Shown piece by piece: positions 26,418-35,023 of a DNA stretch of 64,000 nucleotides. The position numbers and the translations under genes were made by a program. The notes beneath the pieces were generated by a model. It worked only from the letters and a program-made list of their open reading frames with translations. It did not search any database and was not told where the DNA came from. Within the stretch, counting starts at the first letter, position 1. Each line of letters begins with the position of its first letter. Source of the stretch: JBEVJK01 sp963791325. GTDB taxonomy: Bacteria; Pseudomonadota; Alphaproteobacteria; Rhizobiales; Rhizobiaceae. Location of the stretch: the NCBI GenBank assembly GCA_963791325.1, contig CAWBRU010000008.1, forward strand, positions 124,001 to 188,000. The letters run 5' to 3'.

Positions 26418-26436
26418 TCGGATCCGGCTTTGCGTC

Positions 26437-27036
26437 CTACCGGTTGAGCGCTTTCGCGCCGCTGACGAAGGCGCTGCCGCGCAGATAGAACCGCAGCAGC
26501 CTGTCGACATCCTTCGAGATGCCGATCCTGACGCTTTCCCCGACCTCGCCGGCCGCGGCGTCGCCGGGGCCGAGCCAGAGCGGGCCTTCCCGGCAGAGAT
26601 CGAGGCCATCGAGCGCCAGGTCGATGCGCAGTGCCGCAGCCAGCCGTCCGGGACCGCGTGCCAGGTCACGCAGCCTGTCGACGCCGCGATTGTGCTGCAT
26701 GACGGCAATGCCTTCCAGCGGCTCGATCGCCCGGATCAGGACCCCTGCGCCGATGCCGGAACTCTCGCTCGAGACGTTGAGCATGTAGGACGTGCCGTAG
26801 GCGAGATAGACATAGGCGTGTCCGCGCTCGAGAAACAGCGAACGGTTGCGGCGCGTCATGCCGCGAAAGGCATGCGAAGCGGCGTCGCCGACGAGATAGG
26901 CCTCGGTCTCGACGATGCGGCCGCCGGCGATGCCGTCCGGCAATTTCCGCATCAGCATCTTGCCGATCAGAAAACGCGCCAGGCTGCCGGTCTCGTTCGG
27001 CAGCTCCGAGCGGACAAGCGCGCGGCCCAAGGTCAT
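26437..27036 (-). CDS. 3-methyladenine DNA glycosylase (AAG/Mpg family)
   Basis: Base-excision repair enzyme removing alkylated purines. The AAG family is evident from LARFLIGKMLMRKLPDGIAG, RIVETEAYLVGDAASHAFRG, then MTRRNRSLFLERGHAYVYLA, YGTSYMLNVSSE, GVLIRAIEPLEG and RDLARGPGRLAAAL. The glutamate in RIVETEAY is the catalytic general base. At 199 residues it has normal length. It heads a minus-strand group of small genes but spacing does not show an operon. Confidence 0.9.
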   Translation of the reverse strand: MTLGRALVRSELPNETGSLARFLIGKMLMRKLPDGIAGGRIVETEAYLVGDAASHAFRGMTRRNRSLFLERGHAYVYLAYGTSYMLNVSSESSGIGAGVLIRAIEPLEGIAVMQHNRGVDRLRDLARGPGRLAAALRIDLALDGLDLCREGPLWLGPGDAAAGEVGESVRIGISKDVDRLLRFYLRGSAFVSGAKALNR

Positions 27037-27053
27037 CTTCAGGGCGATTCGGC

Positions 27054-27434
27054 TCAGGATATCGGCTCGACCCAGCGGGCGCGCGACGGCCCTGGCGCGA
27101 ACGGAGCCGCGAAATACTGGGTTTCGCGGGCAACCTCGCCGTCGCGGAATTCCATGATGCTTACCGTATAAGACGGCTCCCCGTCGTAGGTCAGAATATA
27201 CTCGGTGACCCAGAGATCGGCGGCGCCGACGATGCGGCGGACGGTGAACCGCTTGCGGTTCGGCTGCGCGGCGCGGGAGGATCGGATGTTCTGCCGGCCG
27301 CGGATGCGCTCGCCCGACTGCGGATATTCGAGCACCGCATCGTCACGATAGATCAGGTGCTCGGTCTCGAAGTCATTGCCGTCCGAGGCCGCCCAGTGAC
27401 GGTCGAGCGCCGCGCGAATTTCCCGGTCTCCCAT
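27054..27434 (-). CDS. NTF2/SnoaL-like small protein
   Basis: A 126-residue cone-fold protein of the nuclear-transport-factor-2-like group, which contains many small hydrolases, isomerases and binding proteins. The start MGDREIRAALDRHWAASDGN and the strands DDAVLEYPQSGERIRGRQNI and VTEYILTYDGEPSYTVSIME fit the family. It ends 18 bp upstream of the glycosylase start. Its substrate is unknown. Confidence 0.75.
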   Translation of the reverse strand: MGDREIRAALDRHWAASDGNDFETEHLIYRDDAVLEYPQSGERIRGRQNIRSSRAAQPNRKRFTVRRIVGAADLWVTEYILTYDGEPSYTVSIMEFRDGEVARETQYFAAPFAPGPSRARWVEPIS

Positions 27435-27488
27435 GTCCGATCTCCATTTGCCCCGATCTCCGTCGACCTCACCGCGTCGCGGCGAAGG

Positions 27489-27899
27489 TCAGGCGGGCGG
27501 CGGCGGCTGCTCCGCAAAGCTCGGCAAGCCCGCATCCACGCACGCCCATGACGGCGCCTTGCTGGTCCAGATCGTCGCGGCCGGCTTGGCGATCTCCGGG
27601 TCGTCCAGCGTCCCGGCGCGCACGAAGATCAGATGCGGGCGCACCTCGGCTTCGCTGAACAGGTGGGTTCCGCAGGTCGGGCAAAAGCGCCGGTGCATCC
27701 TGTTGCCGCTGTCGGCGCGGCTCTGGAAATCGCTCGTCGTGCCGGTGATCGCCATTCCGGCCGACGGGAAACAGACGCTCACTGCGGCATTGCCGGCCGC
27801 AAAGTACTGACAGACCCGGCACCAGCAAAGCCGTGTGAGAATCGGCTCGGCCTCGGTCCGGTAGCGGACGGCACCACACAGACATCCGCCGGCGATCAT
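27489..27899 (-). CDS. GFA-family (glutathione-dependent formaldehyde-activating-like) protein
   Basis: Small zinc protein of the GFA/Mss4-like fold. From ATG 27899 (MIAGGCLCGAVRYRTEAEPI) the metal-binding cysteines appear as CLCGAVRY, CWCRVCQ and FCPTCGTHLF. It is 136 residues long. Members near other genes are often annotated aldehyde-activating enzymes, but most have no proven reaction. A longer upstream frame is not supported by a ribosome-binding site. Confidence 0.85.
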   Translation of the reverse strand: MIAGGCLCGAVRYRTEAEPILTRLCWCRVCQYFAAGNAAVSVCFPSAGMAITGTTSDFQSRADSGNRMHRRFCPTCGTHLFSEAEVRPHLIFVRAGTLDDPEIAKPAATIWTSKAPSWACVDAGLPSFAEQPPPPA

Positions 27900-28041
27900 C
27901 TTGCCCTCCCGGTTGCGCGCCTCAGACCGAGTTGACCAGCGCCCGGCGGCCGCGTCAACGCGCGGGCAACATCCCAGCTTGTTCCTGGAGCCCGGCATGG
28001 GCAGTATGAGGCCGGACAGGGTGGCGTCATACGTTGAGCAA

Positions 28042-28816
28042 ATGGCTATGATTTTCCCCGCCAAGAAGTTCATCCGCTCGGCACTCGCGCGCTACGGCTA
28101 TCGGCTTGTGCCGATCGAAGAGCACGATGCGCCGACCGGCCGCGATGCCGAGAATGCCGCCGACCTGCTGCAGGCGATCACCCCGGAGGTGCAGGCCAAC
28201 GCCGCCACCGGAACCTGGCCGACCCCGGCGTTCCTCTACGGTTATTTCAGCCCGCACCGGCTCGCCATGGTGCGTCTGTTGCTGGAACAGTGCGAGGCCG
28301 CGGACATCGAGATCGCCGGCAAGCGGGTGCTGGACGTCGGCTGCCACGCCGGCTGCCTATTGCGCCTCATCGCTGCGCGCTATCCCGATGCCACCCCCGT
28401 CGGCTGCGACATCAGCGAGGTGAAGCTGGCGATGGCCAAGCGAGCCTGTCCGCGCCGAGCTGTTCTTCTGTTCGCTGTCGGAACTGAAGCAATGGAAAAG
28501 CTATGATGTGGTATTCCTGATGCAGGTGCTCGAGCATTTGGTCGAGCCGGAGGCGGCGGTCAGGCACCTCGTCGAGCTGCTCGCCGACGGCGGCACGCTT
28601 GTGCTGACCGTGCCCGACGGGCGGGTCGATTCCTACGCCGCCGAAAACTTCAACCCCGAACTTCAATCCTACGGAGGTCATGTCAACTTCTGGAGCCCGG
28701 AAAGCTGGCAGTACTTTCTGGCCCGCGTTGCGCCCGACTGCGGCCTGAGCACCACCAAGCTCGAGACCGGCCAGTTGTTCGCGGCCCTGACCCGCAAGCC
28801 AAGATCGGCGAATTGA
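28042..28816 (+). pseudogene. Class I SAM-dependent methyltransferase, frameshifted
   Basis: The first frame from ATG 28042 (MAMIFPAKKFIRSALARYGY) holds the SAM-binding motif KRVLDVGCHAGCLLRLIA and GCDISEVKLAMAK, then stops at 28504-28506. From about 28445 coding resumes one frame over as SEPVRAELFFCSLSELKQWK, SYDVVFLMQVLEHLVEPEAA, and ends RKPRSAN at 28816. A single indel near 28440 explains it. If the indel is a sequencing error, the intact protein would be about 257 residues. Substrate unknown; the form resembles methyltransferases of polysaccharide clusters. Confidence 0.75.
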
Positions 28817-28891
28817 GCGCTGTGGGTTGACGCCCGGTCCCACCCTCGCCTCCCCCTCGACCGCCCGACCACGGGGCGCTTACTGCGCTCC

Positions 28892-29050
28892 TCACACCTT
28901 GCGATAGGCGAATATGCTGGTTTCGTAGGGCAAGGCGACCTCGTCCCGATCCGCCAATTCGCGGGTACGGGCGACCGCCGCGCCAGCTGGCCGACCATCG
29001 TCGCGCCCATTTCACGCACACCCTTGTTCCAGCGGGCGACATCATGCAGC
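28892..29050 (-). pseudogene. C-terminal scar of another methyltransferase-like gene
   Basis: On the minus strand RWNKGVREMGATMVGQLA is followed, one frame over, by AVARTRELADRDEVALPYET and SIFAYRKV before a TGA at 28892. This looks like the last 50 residues of a SAM-dependent methyltransferase. The rest of the gene is absent; the GST gene begins on the opposite strand at 29079. A deletion plus an indel is the simplest explanation. Confidence 0.45.
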
Positions 29051-29078
29051 CTGGGAGCGCGACGACGGAGGTGGTCTG

Positions 29079-29705
29079 ATGATCCTGATTGGCCAATATG
29101 ACTCCTCATTCGTTCGCCGCGTGGGCATCGCGCTGACGCTCTACGAGATTCCCTATCAGCACCGGCCGTGGTCGACCTTCGGCGATGCCGACAAGCTCCG
29201 CGCCTACAATCCGCTGACGCGGGTGCCGACGCTGGTGCTGGACGACGGCGAGGTCATGGTCGATAGCCATTCGATCATCGATTATATCGACGGTCTGGTC
29301 GCCGAAGACAAGCGGCTGTTCCCGGTGGATCAGCCGGCCCGCCGGCAGGCGATGACCGTCGCGGCGAAAGCGACCGGGATCGCCGATCTGGCCGTGCGTC
29401 TGTTCTACGAAAAGGTCCTGCACGAGCCTGTGTCGGAGCTGCTTGCCAACCGGGTGACGGCGCAGATCAGGGATACGCTCGCCGCGTTGGAGGCCGAACG
29501 CGCGGTGCGGCCGACGCCCTACTGGTTCGGCCAGCGCTTCGGGCACGCCGACATCGCGGCCGCAGCCGCCCTGCGGCACTTGCGGGAGGCGCATCCGGGC
29601 CTGGTCGAGATGCGGGACTACCCGGCCCTCGACAGGCATGCTTCGAGCATGGAAGCGCTGCCGGTTTTCCAGGCGATTTCTCAGCCCTTCATCGCGCCGG
29701 CTTGA
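29079..29705 (+). CDS. Glutathione S-transferase
   Basis: Cytosolic GST of 208 residues with an N-terminal thioredoxin-fold domain (MILIGQYDSSFVRRVGIALT, then NPLTRVPTLVLDDGEVMVDS with the cis-Pro and S-H-S-I glutathione contacts) and an all-helical C-terminal domain. Ser9 or Ser10 may be catalytic. It would conjugate or reduce electrophiles. It stands alone, 60 bp upstream of the ABM gene on the same strand. Confidence 0.9.
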   Translation: MILIGQYDSSFVRRVGIALTLYEIPYQHRPWSTFGDADKLRAYNPLTRVPTLVLDDGEVMVDSHSIIDYIDGLVAEDKRLFPVDQPARRQAMTVAAKATGIADLAVRLFYEKVLHEPVSELLANRVTAQIRDTLAALEAERAVRPTPYWFGQRFGHADIAAAAALRHLREAHPGLVEMRDYPALDRHASSMEALPVFQAISQPFIAPA

Positions 29706-29762
29706 GCCGGCTGGAACTTAGCATCCCCTTCCTCGTTGGCCCGGAATCCAAAGGAGCGGACC

Positions 29763-30089
29763 ATGACCAAACTCGATCCTGATGACGGCTATGCCGTGCT
29801 GATCAACACCTTCGAGGTCGAGCCGGATCACGTCGATGAGCTGATCGCGATCCTGCAGGAAGCCACGGAAGGCGTGATGCGGAACGTGCCCGGATTCGTG
29901 AGTGCCAATCTGCACGTCAGCGATGATCGGACTAGGGTCGTCAACTATGCACAGTGGGAGAGCCGGGATGCATTTGCAAAGATGAAGGACTTCCCCGGCG
30001 CAGGCGAGCACATGGGCAAGGCGGCGTCGATCGCCAAGAGTTTCGACCCGGTCATTTACTCGCTGAGATTCTCAGATTCCAAGCGCTGA
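29763..30089 (+). CDS. Antibiotic-biosynthesis-monooxygenase (ABM) domain protein
   Basis: A dimeric ferredoxin-like fold of 108 residues. ATG 29763 follows AAGGAGCGGACC. The ABM pattern is clear in YAVLINTFEVEPDHVDELIA, VMRNVPGFVSANLHVSDDRT and RVVNYAQWESRDAFAKMKDF. Such proteins oxidise quinols or haem, or act in signalling; the role here is unknown. It probably shares transcription with the GST gene. Confidence 0.8.
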   Translation: MTKLDPDDGYAVLINTFEVEPDHVDELIAILQEATEGVMRNVPGFVSANLHVSDDRTRVVNYAQWESRDAFAKMKDFPGAGEHMGKAASIAKSFDPVIYSLRFSDSKR

Positions 30090-30099
30090 AGTCGGCGGC

Positions 30100-30294
30100 T
30101 TACCCGAACGACGAGTTGAGCCGGACTTTGCCAGAGGCGGGTGGGTTGACCGCAGGATAGGCGGTGACGCCGACTTTCGCGTTGCCCTCAGACTCTTGGT
30201 GCAGAATGCCGGCGGCGTTGGCATAGATGACGTCGCCGGTGTGGGCCTCGAACTCCTCGCCCTCTGCCGTCGGCCGGCGCGCCAGCGTCATCAT
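30100..30294 (-). pseudogene. C-terminal fragment of a cupin protein
   Basis: The frame reads TAEGEEFEAHTGDVIYANAA, then GILHQESEGNAKVGVTAYPA and ends VRLNSSFG. This is the second half of a small cupin barrel (GDVIYANAAGIL resembles the conserved GD-x-x-P-x-x loop). The upstream metal-binding strand is absent, so it is likely a truncated gene. It lies end to end with the ABM gene. Confidence 0.4.
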
Positions 30295-30616
30295 GACGAT
30301 CCCAAAGGCGGAGGTTTACGGTCCGGCTGAAGGTCCTGTTGCCGGCAGCAGTCCTGCACACACCTATCGAGAGAGCGAAGTCTTCCGTGCACTCTTCTCC
30401 AAGCAATCTGGCTCATCTGCACAGAACATGGCCCGAGCATATCTGTCGATTTCCGTGTTTGAAGCAGGTGGGGCGAACAGCATGTGCATTGTCTCCGAAC
30501 GTTATCGGACTGATACTTGAAACGTGGTACAATATTGCCTGCTCGACCGTCCCAATATCGAGCGACATCTCCCTTGAAGGTCGAGAAGTCGGGCATTGTG
30601 ATCGGGAGGAACGAAC

Positions 30617-31978
30617 ATGATCCGCACTTTGGCTGCCATGTGGGTGGCCGTCGCAATGTCGGCCACGTCCGCCTATGCTCAATCCGACTCCATCGAACCC
30701 GCGGCGGGGACCTGGAAGACTTGGGTGATATCCTCCGGCAAGGATTTCCGCGTTCCGCCACCGCCGGACGCATCCGCGACGACTCTGGAACTGTCGCAAA
30801 TACGGCAGCTCGTTTCGCAATCTAATCCGGGCGCTGATCTACAGATCAGGTTTTGGGATGCCGGCTCTCCCGGTTATCGGTGGATCGAACTGGTGAACGG
30901 TCGCATCCTCGAGGCAGCCACGCCGATCCCCAACGCTCACCGCATCTATACCTACCTGACCATGGCGATGTACGACGCAACCATCGCCGCATGGGAATCG
31001 AAATACTTCTACAATCGACCGCGCCCGGCCACGCTCGACAAGACGTTGCCAGCAAGGCTGCCGGAACCGAAGAGCCCGTCCTACCCTTCGGAACATGCGG
31101 CAGTGGCCGCCGCGGCCGGCGAGTTGTTGGCCTATTTCTTCCCTGACGAAGCCTCTTCCTTCAAGGCAATGAGCGTTGAAGCCGCCCAGTCTCGCGTTCT
31201 TGCCGGCGTCAACTACCCGAGCGACACCGATGCCGGACTGGAGCTCGGGCACCGCGTTGCCGAGCAGGTGATTGCCAAGGCGAAGGCCGATGGCTCGGAT
31301 GCCATCTGGAAAGGCACGGTACCGACAGGCCCCTGCATGTGGGTTGGAACGAAGCCCGGCAACGTGACAATGCCGAACTGGAAACCAATCCTGTTGGCGT
31401 CCGCCGATGAATTCAGGCCGCCGGCGCCGCCGGATTGCAAGTCGCCCGCCGCCAAGGCCGAGGTCGAGGCCGTTCGGAACTTCGAACGGAATTTCCCCAG
31501 CAACTACAAAGCGTTCTATTGGCAGAGCCCGGCCGGATTGTTCACAAGCTGGTATGAGTCCGCGAGCAAGTGGATGTTCGAGGACAAGACCAATTCGAAC
31601 GCTCCGCGGGCCGCGCGGGCCTATGCGCTGCTCGCCGCGGTTCACTATGACGCCTTCATCGCAAGCAATGACGGCAAGTTTGCCTATTGGTACCTGCGTC
31701 CCAGCATGCTCGACCCGAAAATCATTCCCCTGTTTGCTGTTCCGCCATTTCCAAGCTATCCGTCCAACCACTCGACCCTATCGACTGCCCGTTGCGAGAT
31801 CTTGGCGTATCTGTTTCCCGAGCATGGCGAGTTCATTCGAAAGGTCGGTAAGGAGGGAGGAGATTCGAGGATCTGGGCCGGCATCCACTACCCGATGGAC
31901 AATGAGGCGGGAGTGGCGCTCGGCAAAGCGGTGGCGGCGAAGTTTATCGCGTATGCGCGAAGCGATGGAGCCGACTAG
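30617..31978 (+). CDS. Secreted protein with two tandem PAP2 acid-phosphatase/haloperoxidase domains
   Basis: Exported 453-residue protein. ATG 30617 follows GGAGGAAC; a signal peptide ends near TSAYAQ. Domain 1 has the three PAP2 motifs as KYFYNRPRP (129-137), PSEH (157-160) and SRVLAGVNYPSD (192-203), where the nucleophilic His is replaced by N199. Domain 2 has KFAYWYLRP (354-362), PSNH (382-385) and SRIWAGIHYPMD (417-428) with H424 intact. Motif spacing is identical (24 then 39 residues) and the repeat period is exactly 225. So domain 2 is probably catalytic (phosphatase or vanadium-haloperoxidase type) and domain 1 degenerate. It precedes the alkylsulfatase gene by 410 bp. Confidence 0.85.
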   Translation: MIRTLAAMWVAVAMSATSAYAQSDSIEPAAGTWKTWVISSGKDFRVPPPPDASATTLELSQIRQLVSQSNPGADLQIRFWDAGSPGYRWIELVNGRILEAATPIPNAHRIYTYLTMAMYDATIAAWESKYFYNRPRPATLDKTLPARLPEPKSPSYPSEHAAVAAAAGELLAYFFPDEASSFKAMSVEAAQSRVLAGVNYPSDTDAGLELGHRVAEQVIAKAKADGSDAIWKGTVPTGPCMWVGTKPGNVTMPNWKPILLASADEFRPPAPPDCKSPAAKAEVEAVRNFERNFPSNYKAFYWQSPAGLFTSWYESASKWMFEDKTNSNAPRAARAYALLAAVHYDAFIASNDGKFAYWYLRPSMLDPKIIPLFAVPPFPSYPSNHSTLSTARCEILAYLFPEHGEFIRKVGKEGGDSRIWAGIHYPMDNEAGVALGKAVAAKFIAYARSDGAD

Positions 31979-32388
31979 CTTGAGGCCGTGAACCGCCGGG
32001 CCTCCACTGGCGGGCGGCCACCGGCGCAAGGAGCCCTGGGTGACGTCCCCAGCTCACGTCCCCTGCTCACCGCATGAAGCCCGGCCTTCTTGAGATCGTC
32101 GCGCTGTCCTGAAGGACATAGGAACGCTGTTGACGCGGCCGGTCGCTGATCGATCGCACCAGTTGTCTCCAACCGTTCCAGGAGCTGCGAGCAAAGCGCC
32201 GCGAAGCGGGATGCGGCTGGGAACGTTCTTCCCCAAAGGACAATTGCCGGTACTCGGATTCTGCCCCATCGTCGCCGGCCTTGACCGCCTCGCTCCGCAG
32301 TGACCTCGGGCGATCCGGGCTTGTTCCGCCCCGGCAGGTCGGACGCAAGCCAGTCCTCGCAGACCCGGCTTCTTGCACAGGAGAAACA
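31979..32388. other. 410 bp without a gene
   Basis: Gap between the PAP2 gene and the alkylsulfatase gene. I see no coding fragment, hairpin with T-run or obvious operator. It probably holds the promoter of the alkylsulfatase gene. Confidence 0.4.
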
Positions 32389-34488
32389 ATGACGAACCGC
32401 CGCGAATTTCTTGGGACAATCCCTGCTATCGGAGCCGCTTTTGCTTTGACGGGAAATCTGTTGGCTGAACCAAGCACTGCCCACGCGCAGCAAGCGCCCT
32501 TGAAGGGCCACTTTCATCCAAAAGGCAAAGCACCCTCGAAATTCACCGTCGAGGCGTTGAAACAGGCCAAGACCGGGCTGCCGTTCGACGACACGCGCGA
32601 TTTCGATGAGCAAAAACGTGGCCTGATCGCACCAATGAAGGAGATGACGATCCCAGCCGATGCCGGCCACATCGCCTGGGATATGGAGCGGTTCCAGTTC
32701 CTTGATCAGCAGGATGAGTTCGACAGCATCCACCCGTCGCTGCATCGGATCTCGCGGCTCAACAACAATTACGGCCTCTACGAGGTGGTTCCCGGCATCT
32801 ACCAGGTACGTGGTTTCGATCTTTCCGACATCACCTTCGTTCGCGGCAAGACGGGCTGGATCGTTTTCGACCCGCTGGTTACCGGCGAACCAGTACGTGC
32901 GGCGTGGAAGCTGTTTCAAGAGCATGTCGGCAAGGGGCTGCCGGTGTCGGCCGTGATCTACTCTCACACTCACGTCGATCACTGGGGCGGGGTGCGCGGC
33001 TTGATCGACGAGGCGGACGTTCGCTCCGGCAAGATCCCGGTCATTGCACCGATCGACTTCCTTGACTTCACGGTCTCCGAGAACGTCTACGCCGGCAATG
33101 CGATGAATTGGCGGCTCTTCTACCAATATGGCCTGCTGCTGCCAGCGGCTCCGCATGGCTATGTCGGCCAGGGCCTGGGCCAGGGTGTCTCCGCCGGTGC
33201 GACAGGGCTGATAGCGCCCACACGATTGGTCAGCAAGCCGATCGAGGAGTTCGATGTCGACGGGGTGAAGATGATTTTTCAGAACACGCCGAATACTGAA
33301 GCGCCCAGAGAAATGAACACCTATATCCCGGAGCTGAAGGCGCTCTGGATGGCCGAAAACGTCATCGCCTCATTGCACAATATCTACACCCTTCGCGGTG
33401 CGCAGGTTCGCGACCCCTTGGCCTGGTCAAAGTATATTGCTGAGGCGCTCTACCTGTTCGGCCTTGAGGCCGAGGTGCTGTTTGCATCACACCATTGGCC
33501 CCGTTGGGGCAATGTGCGCGTGCAGGAGGTCCTTCGCGGCCAGCGTGACCTCTATGCCAATATGAACAATCAGGTGCTGCACCTCGCCAACAGCGGCGTG
33601 ACGATCAACCAGGTCCACAACGTCTACGAAGTGCCCAAGGAAATACAGCAAAAGTGGTTCTGCCGCGGCTATCATGGCTCGCCACAGCACAACGCCCGCG
33701 GCGTCATCCAGCGTTATCTCGGATTTTGGGACTGCAATCCGGCGACCCTGATCCCGCTCTCGCCGGCGGACTCGGCACCGCTCTATGTTGAGATGATGGG
33801 CGGCAGCGAGAAGATCCTCGCCAGAGGGCGCGAATTGCACGATGCCGGCCAGTACATGCTCGCCACGGAAATCGTCAACAAGTTGGTCCAGGCCGAACCG
33901 GACAATGCTGATGCCAAGGATCTCCTCGCCGACATCTTCGAGCAGCTTGGCTACCAGCAGGAAAATCCAGGACTTCGCAACAGTTTCCTCGCCGGTGCCT
34001 ACGAGTTGCGCACCGGCATCCCACAAGGAGAAGCCGGAAGTACCAGCAGTCCAGATGTCATCAGAGCGATGACGACCGAGCTGTTCTTGAATTTTCTGGG
34101 CATCCGCATGGACAGCCGCAAGGCCGAACGACTGCGCTTCACCATTAACCTGGTGACCCCCGATAATGGCGAAAAGTTCATCGTCGAGATGGAGAACGCC
34201 ACTCTCACCAACATCAAGGGCTTCCAGGCGGCGAAACCCGATCTCACCTTGACCATCAACCGGTCCGATCTGGAACAGACGATGATGGGCGCAAAGACGC
34301 TCGACGCGCAGCTCGCCGACGGCACGGCCAAAGCAGAGGGCGATGTCGGCGTTCTTCAAAAGCTTGCCGAAACCATGGTGGATTTCGATCCCCGCTTCGA
34401 AATCATGCCGGGCACCAAGGCGAAGACGACAGCCGTCGCTCACGCGGAACCCTATCAGGCAGTGCCGGAACGGATCATAGCCGAATAG
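32389..34488 (+). CDS. Tat-exported alkylsulfatase of the SdsA1 type (metallo-beta-lactamase fold)
   Basis: Hydrolyses primary or secondary alkyl sulfates such as dodecyl sulfate in the periplasm. ATG 32389 follows CAGGAGAAACA. A twin-arginine signal is present (NRREFLGT, then a hydrophobic core to about residue 34). The zinc motif HTHVDHWGG lies at 193-201 with further ligands in FASHHWPRWGN. After it comes a helical dimerisation region, and the C-terminal 120 residues form an SCP2-like lipid-binding domain (NFLGIRMDSRKAERLRFTIN). At 699 residues it has typical length. The upstream PAP2 protein is also exported, so the two may act on amphiphiles together. Confidence 0.88.
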   Translation: MTNRREFLGTIPAIGAAFALTGNLLAEPSTAHAQQAPLKGHFHPKGKAPSKFTVEALKQAKTGLPFDDTRDFDEQKRGLIAPMKEMTIPADAGHIAWDMERFQFLDQQDEFDSIHPSLHRISRLNNNYGLYEVVPGIYQVRGFDLSDITFVRGKTGWIVFDPLVTGEPVRAAWKLFQEHVGKGLPVSAVIYSHTHVDHWGGVRGLIDEADVRSGKIPVIAPIDFLDFTVSENVYAGNAMNWRLFYQYGLLLPAAPHGYVGQGLGQGVSAGATGLIAPTRLVSKPIEEFDVDGVKMIFQNTPNTEAPREMNTYIPELKALWMAENVIASLHNIYTLRGAQVRDPLAWSKYIAEALYLFGLEAEVLFASHHWPRWGNVRVQEVLRGQRDLYANMNNQVLHLANSGVTINQVHNVYEVPKEIQQKWFCRGYHGSPQHNARGVIQRYLGFWDCNPATLIPLSPADSAPLYVEMMGGSEKILARGRELHDAGQYMLATEIVNKLVQAEPDNADAKDLLADIFEQLGYQQENPGLRNSFLAGAYELRTGIPQGEAGSTSSPDVIRAMTTELFLNFLGIRMDSRKAERLRFTINLVTPDNGEKFIVEMENATLTNIKGFQAAKPDLTLTINRSDLEQTMMGAKTLDAQLADGTAKAEGDVGVLQKLAETMVDFDPRFEIMPGTKAKTTAVAHAEPYQAVPERIIAE

Positions 34489-34601
34489 CGGGCGCCGCCT
34501 TGCGCAAAAATGCCGACGGCGACGTCATCGCAGTTTGGGGCAGCAGCAGCCAAAAAATCTGCGACTTTTGAGACAACGTCGAAGCGGATGATCCACTTCG
34601 A

Positions 34602-34910
34602 CTAGCGGCGCCTGCCCACAGGCCGCATGTCGACCACGCGGCCATTGCTGCGGCGTACCGCAATCTCGAACTGCCGGTTGCCGCGCCAGCCGCGGTAGAC
34701 GAAGTACCTGCCGCTGCAATTGATCGCCCGAACGTTGCGGAAACTTCGGCTGCGGACACGCCGCGCTCCCTCGGCGCAACTGATTGATCGACCGCCGCTC
34801 AAGTTCGTGCCGATCGAGATGCTGACCGAGGCAGCTTCCGCCGGGCGCGGCATTGCCACGGGCAAGCCCAGAAGCGAGACGAGAAGCAAAATCAATCCGG
34901 TCCGAGACAT
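34602..34910 (-). CDS. Small secreted basic protein
   Basis: A 102-residue protein with a clear signal peptide (MSRTGLILLLVSLLGLPVAM, cleavage near PAEAAS) and a basic mature part containing two cysteines (SISCAEGARRVRSRSFRNVR, then INCSGRYFVYRGWRGNRQFE), likely disulfide-bonded. Similar short secreted proteins are common in Hyphomicrobiales but have no function assigned. It is convergent with the alkylsulfatase gene. Confidence 0.7.
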   Translation of the reverse strand: MSRTGLILLLVSLLGLPVAMPRPAEAASVSISIGTNLSGGRSISCAEGARRVRSRSFRNVRAINCSGRYFVYRGWRGNRQFEIAVRRSNGRVVDMRPVGRRR

Positions 34911-35023
34911 GTTTCACCTTCCATTTTCGCTATGCGGCGATGATTTCTGCGCAATGATCAGTGCGGCCGGCCGAAATTTGCACCGTTGGCAGTGGCCCGC
35001 AGCCAAGCGCAAAGATCTCCCGA

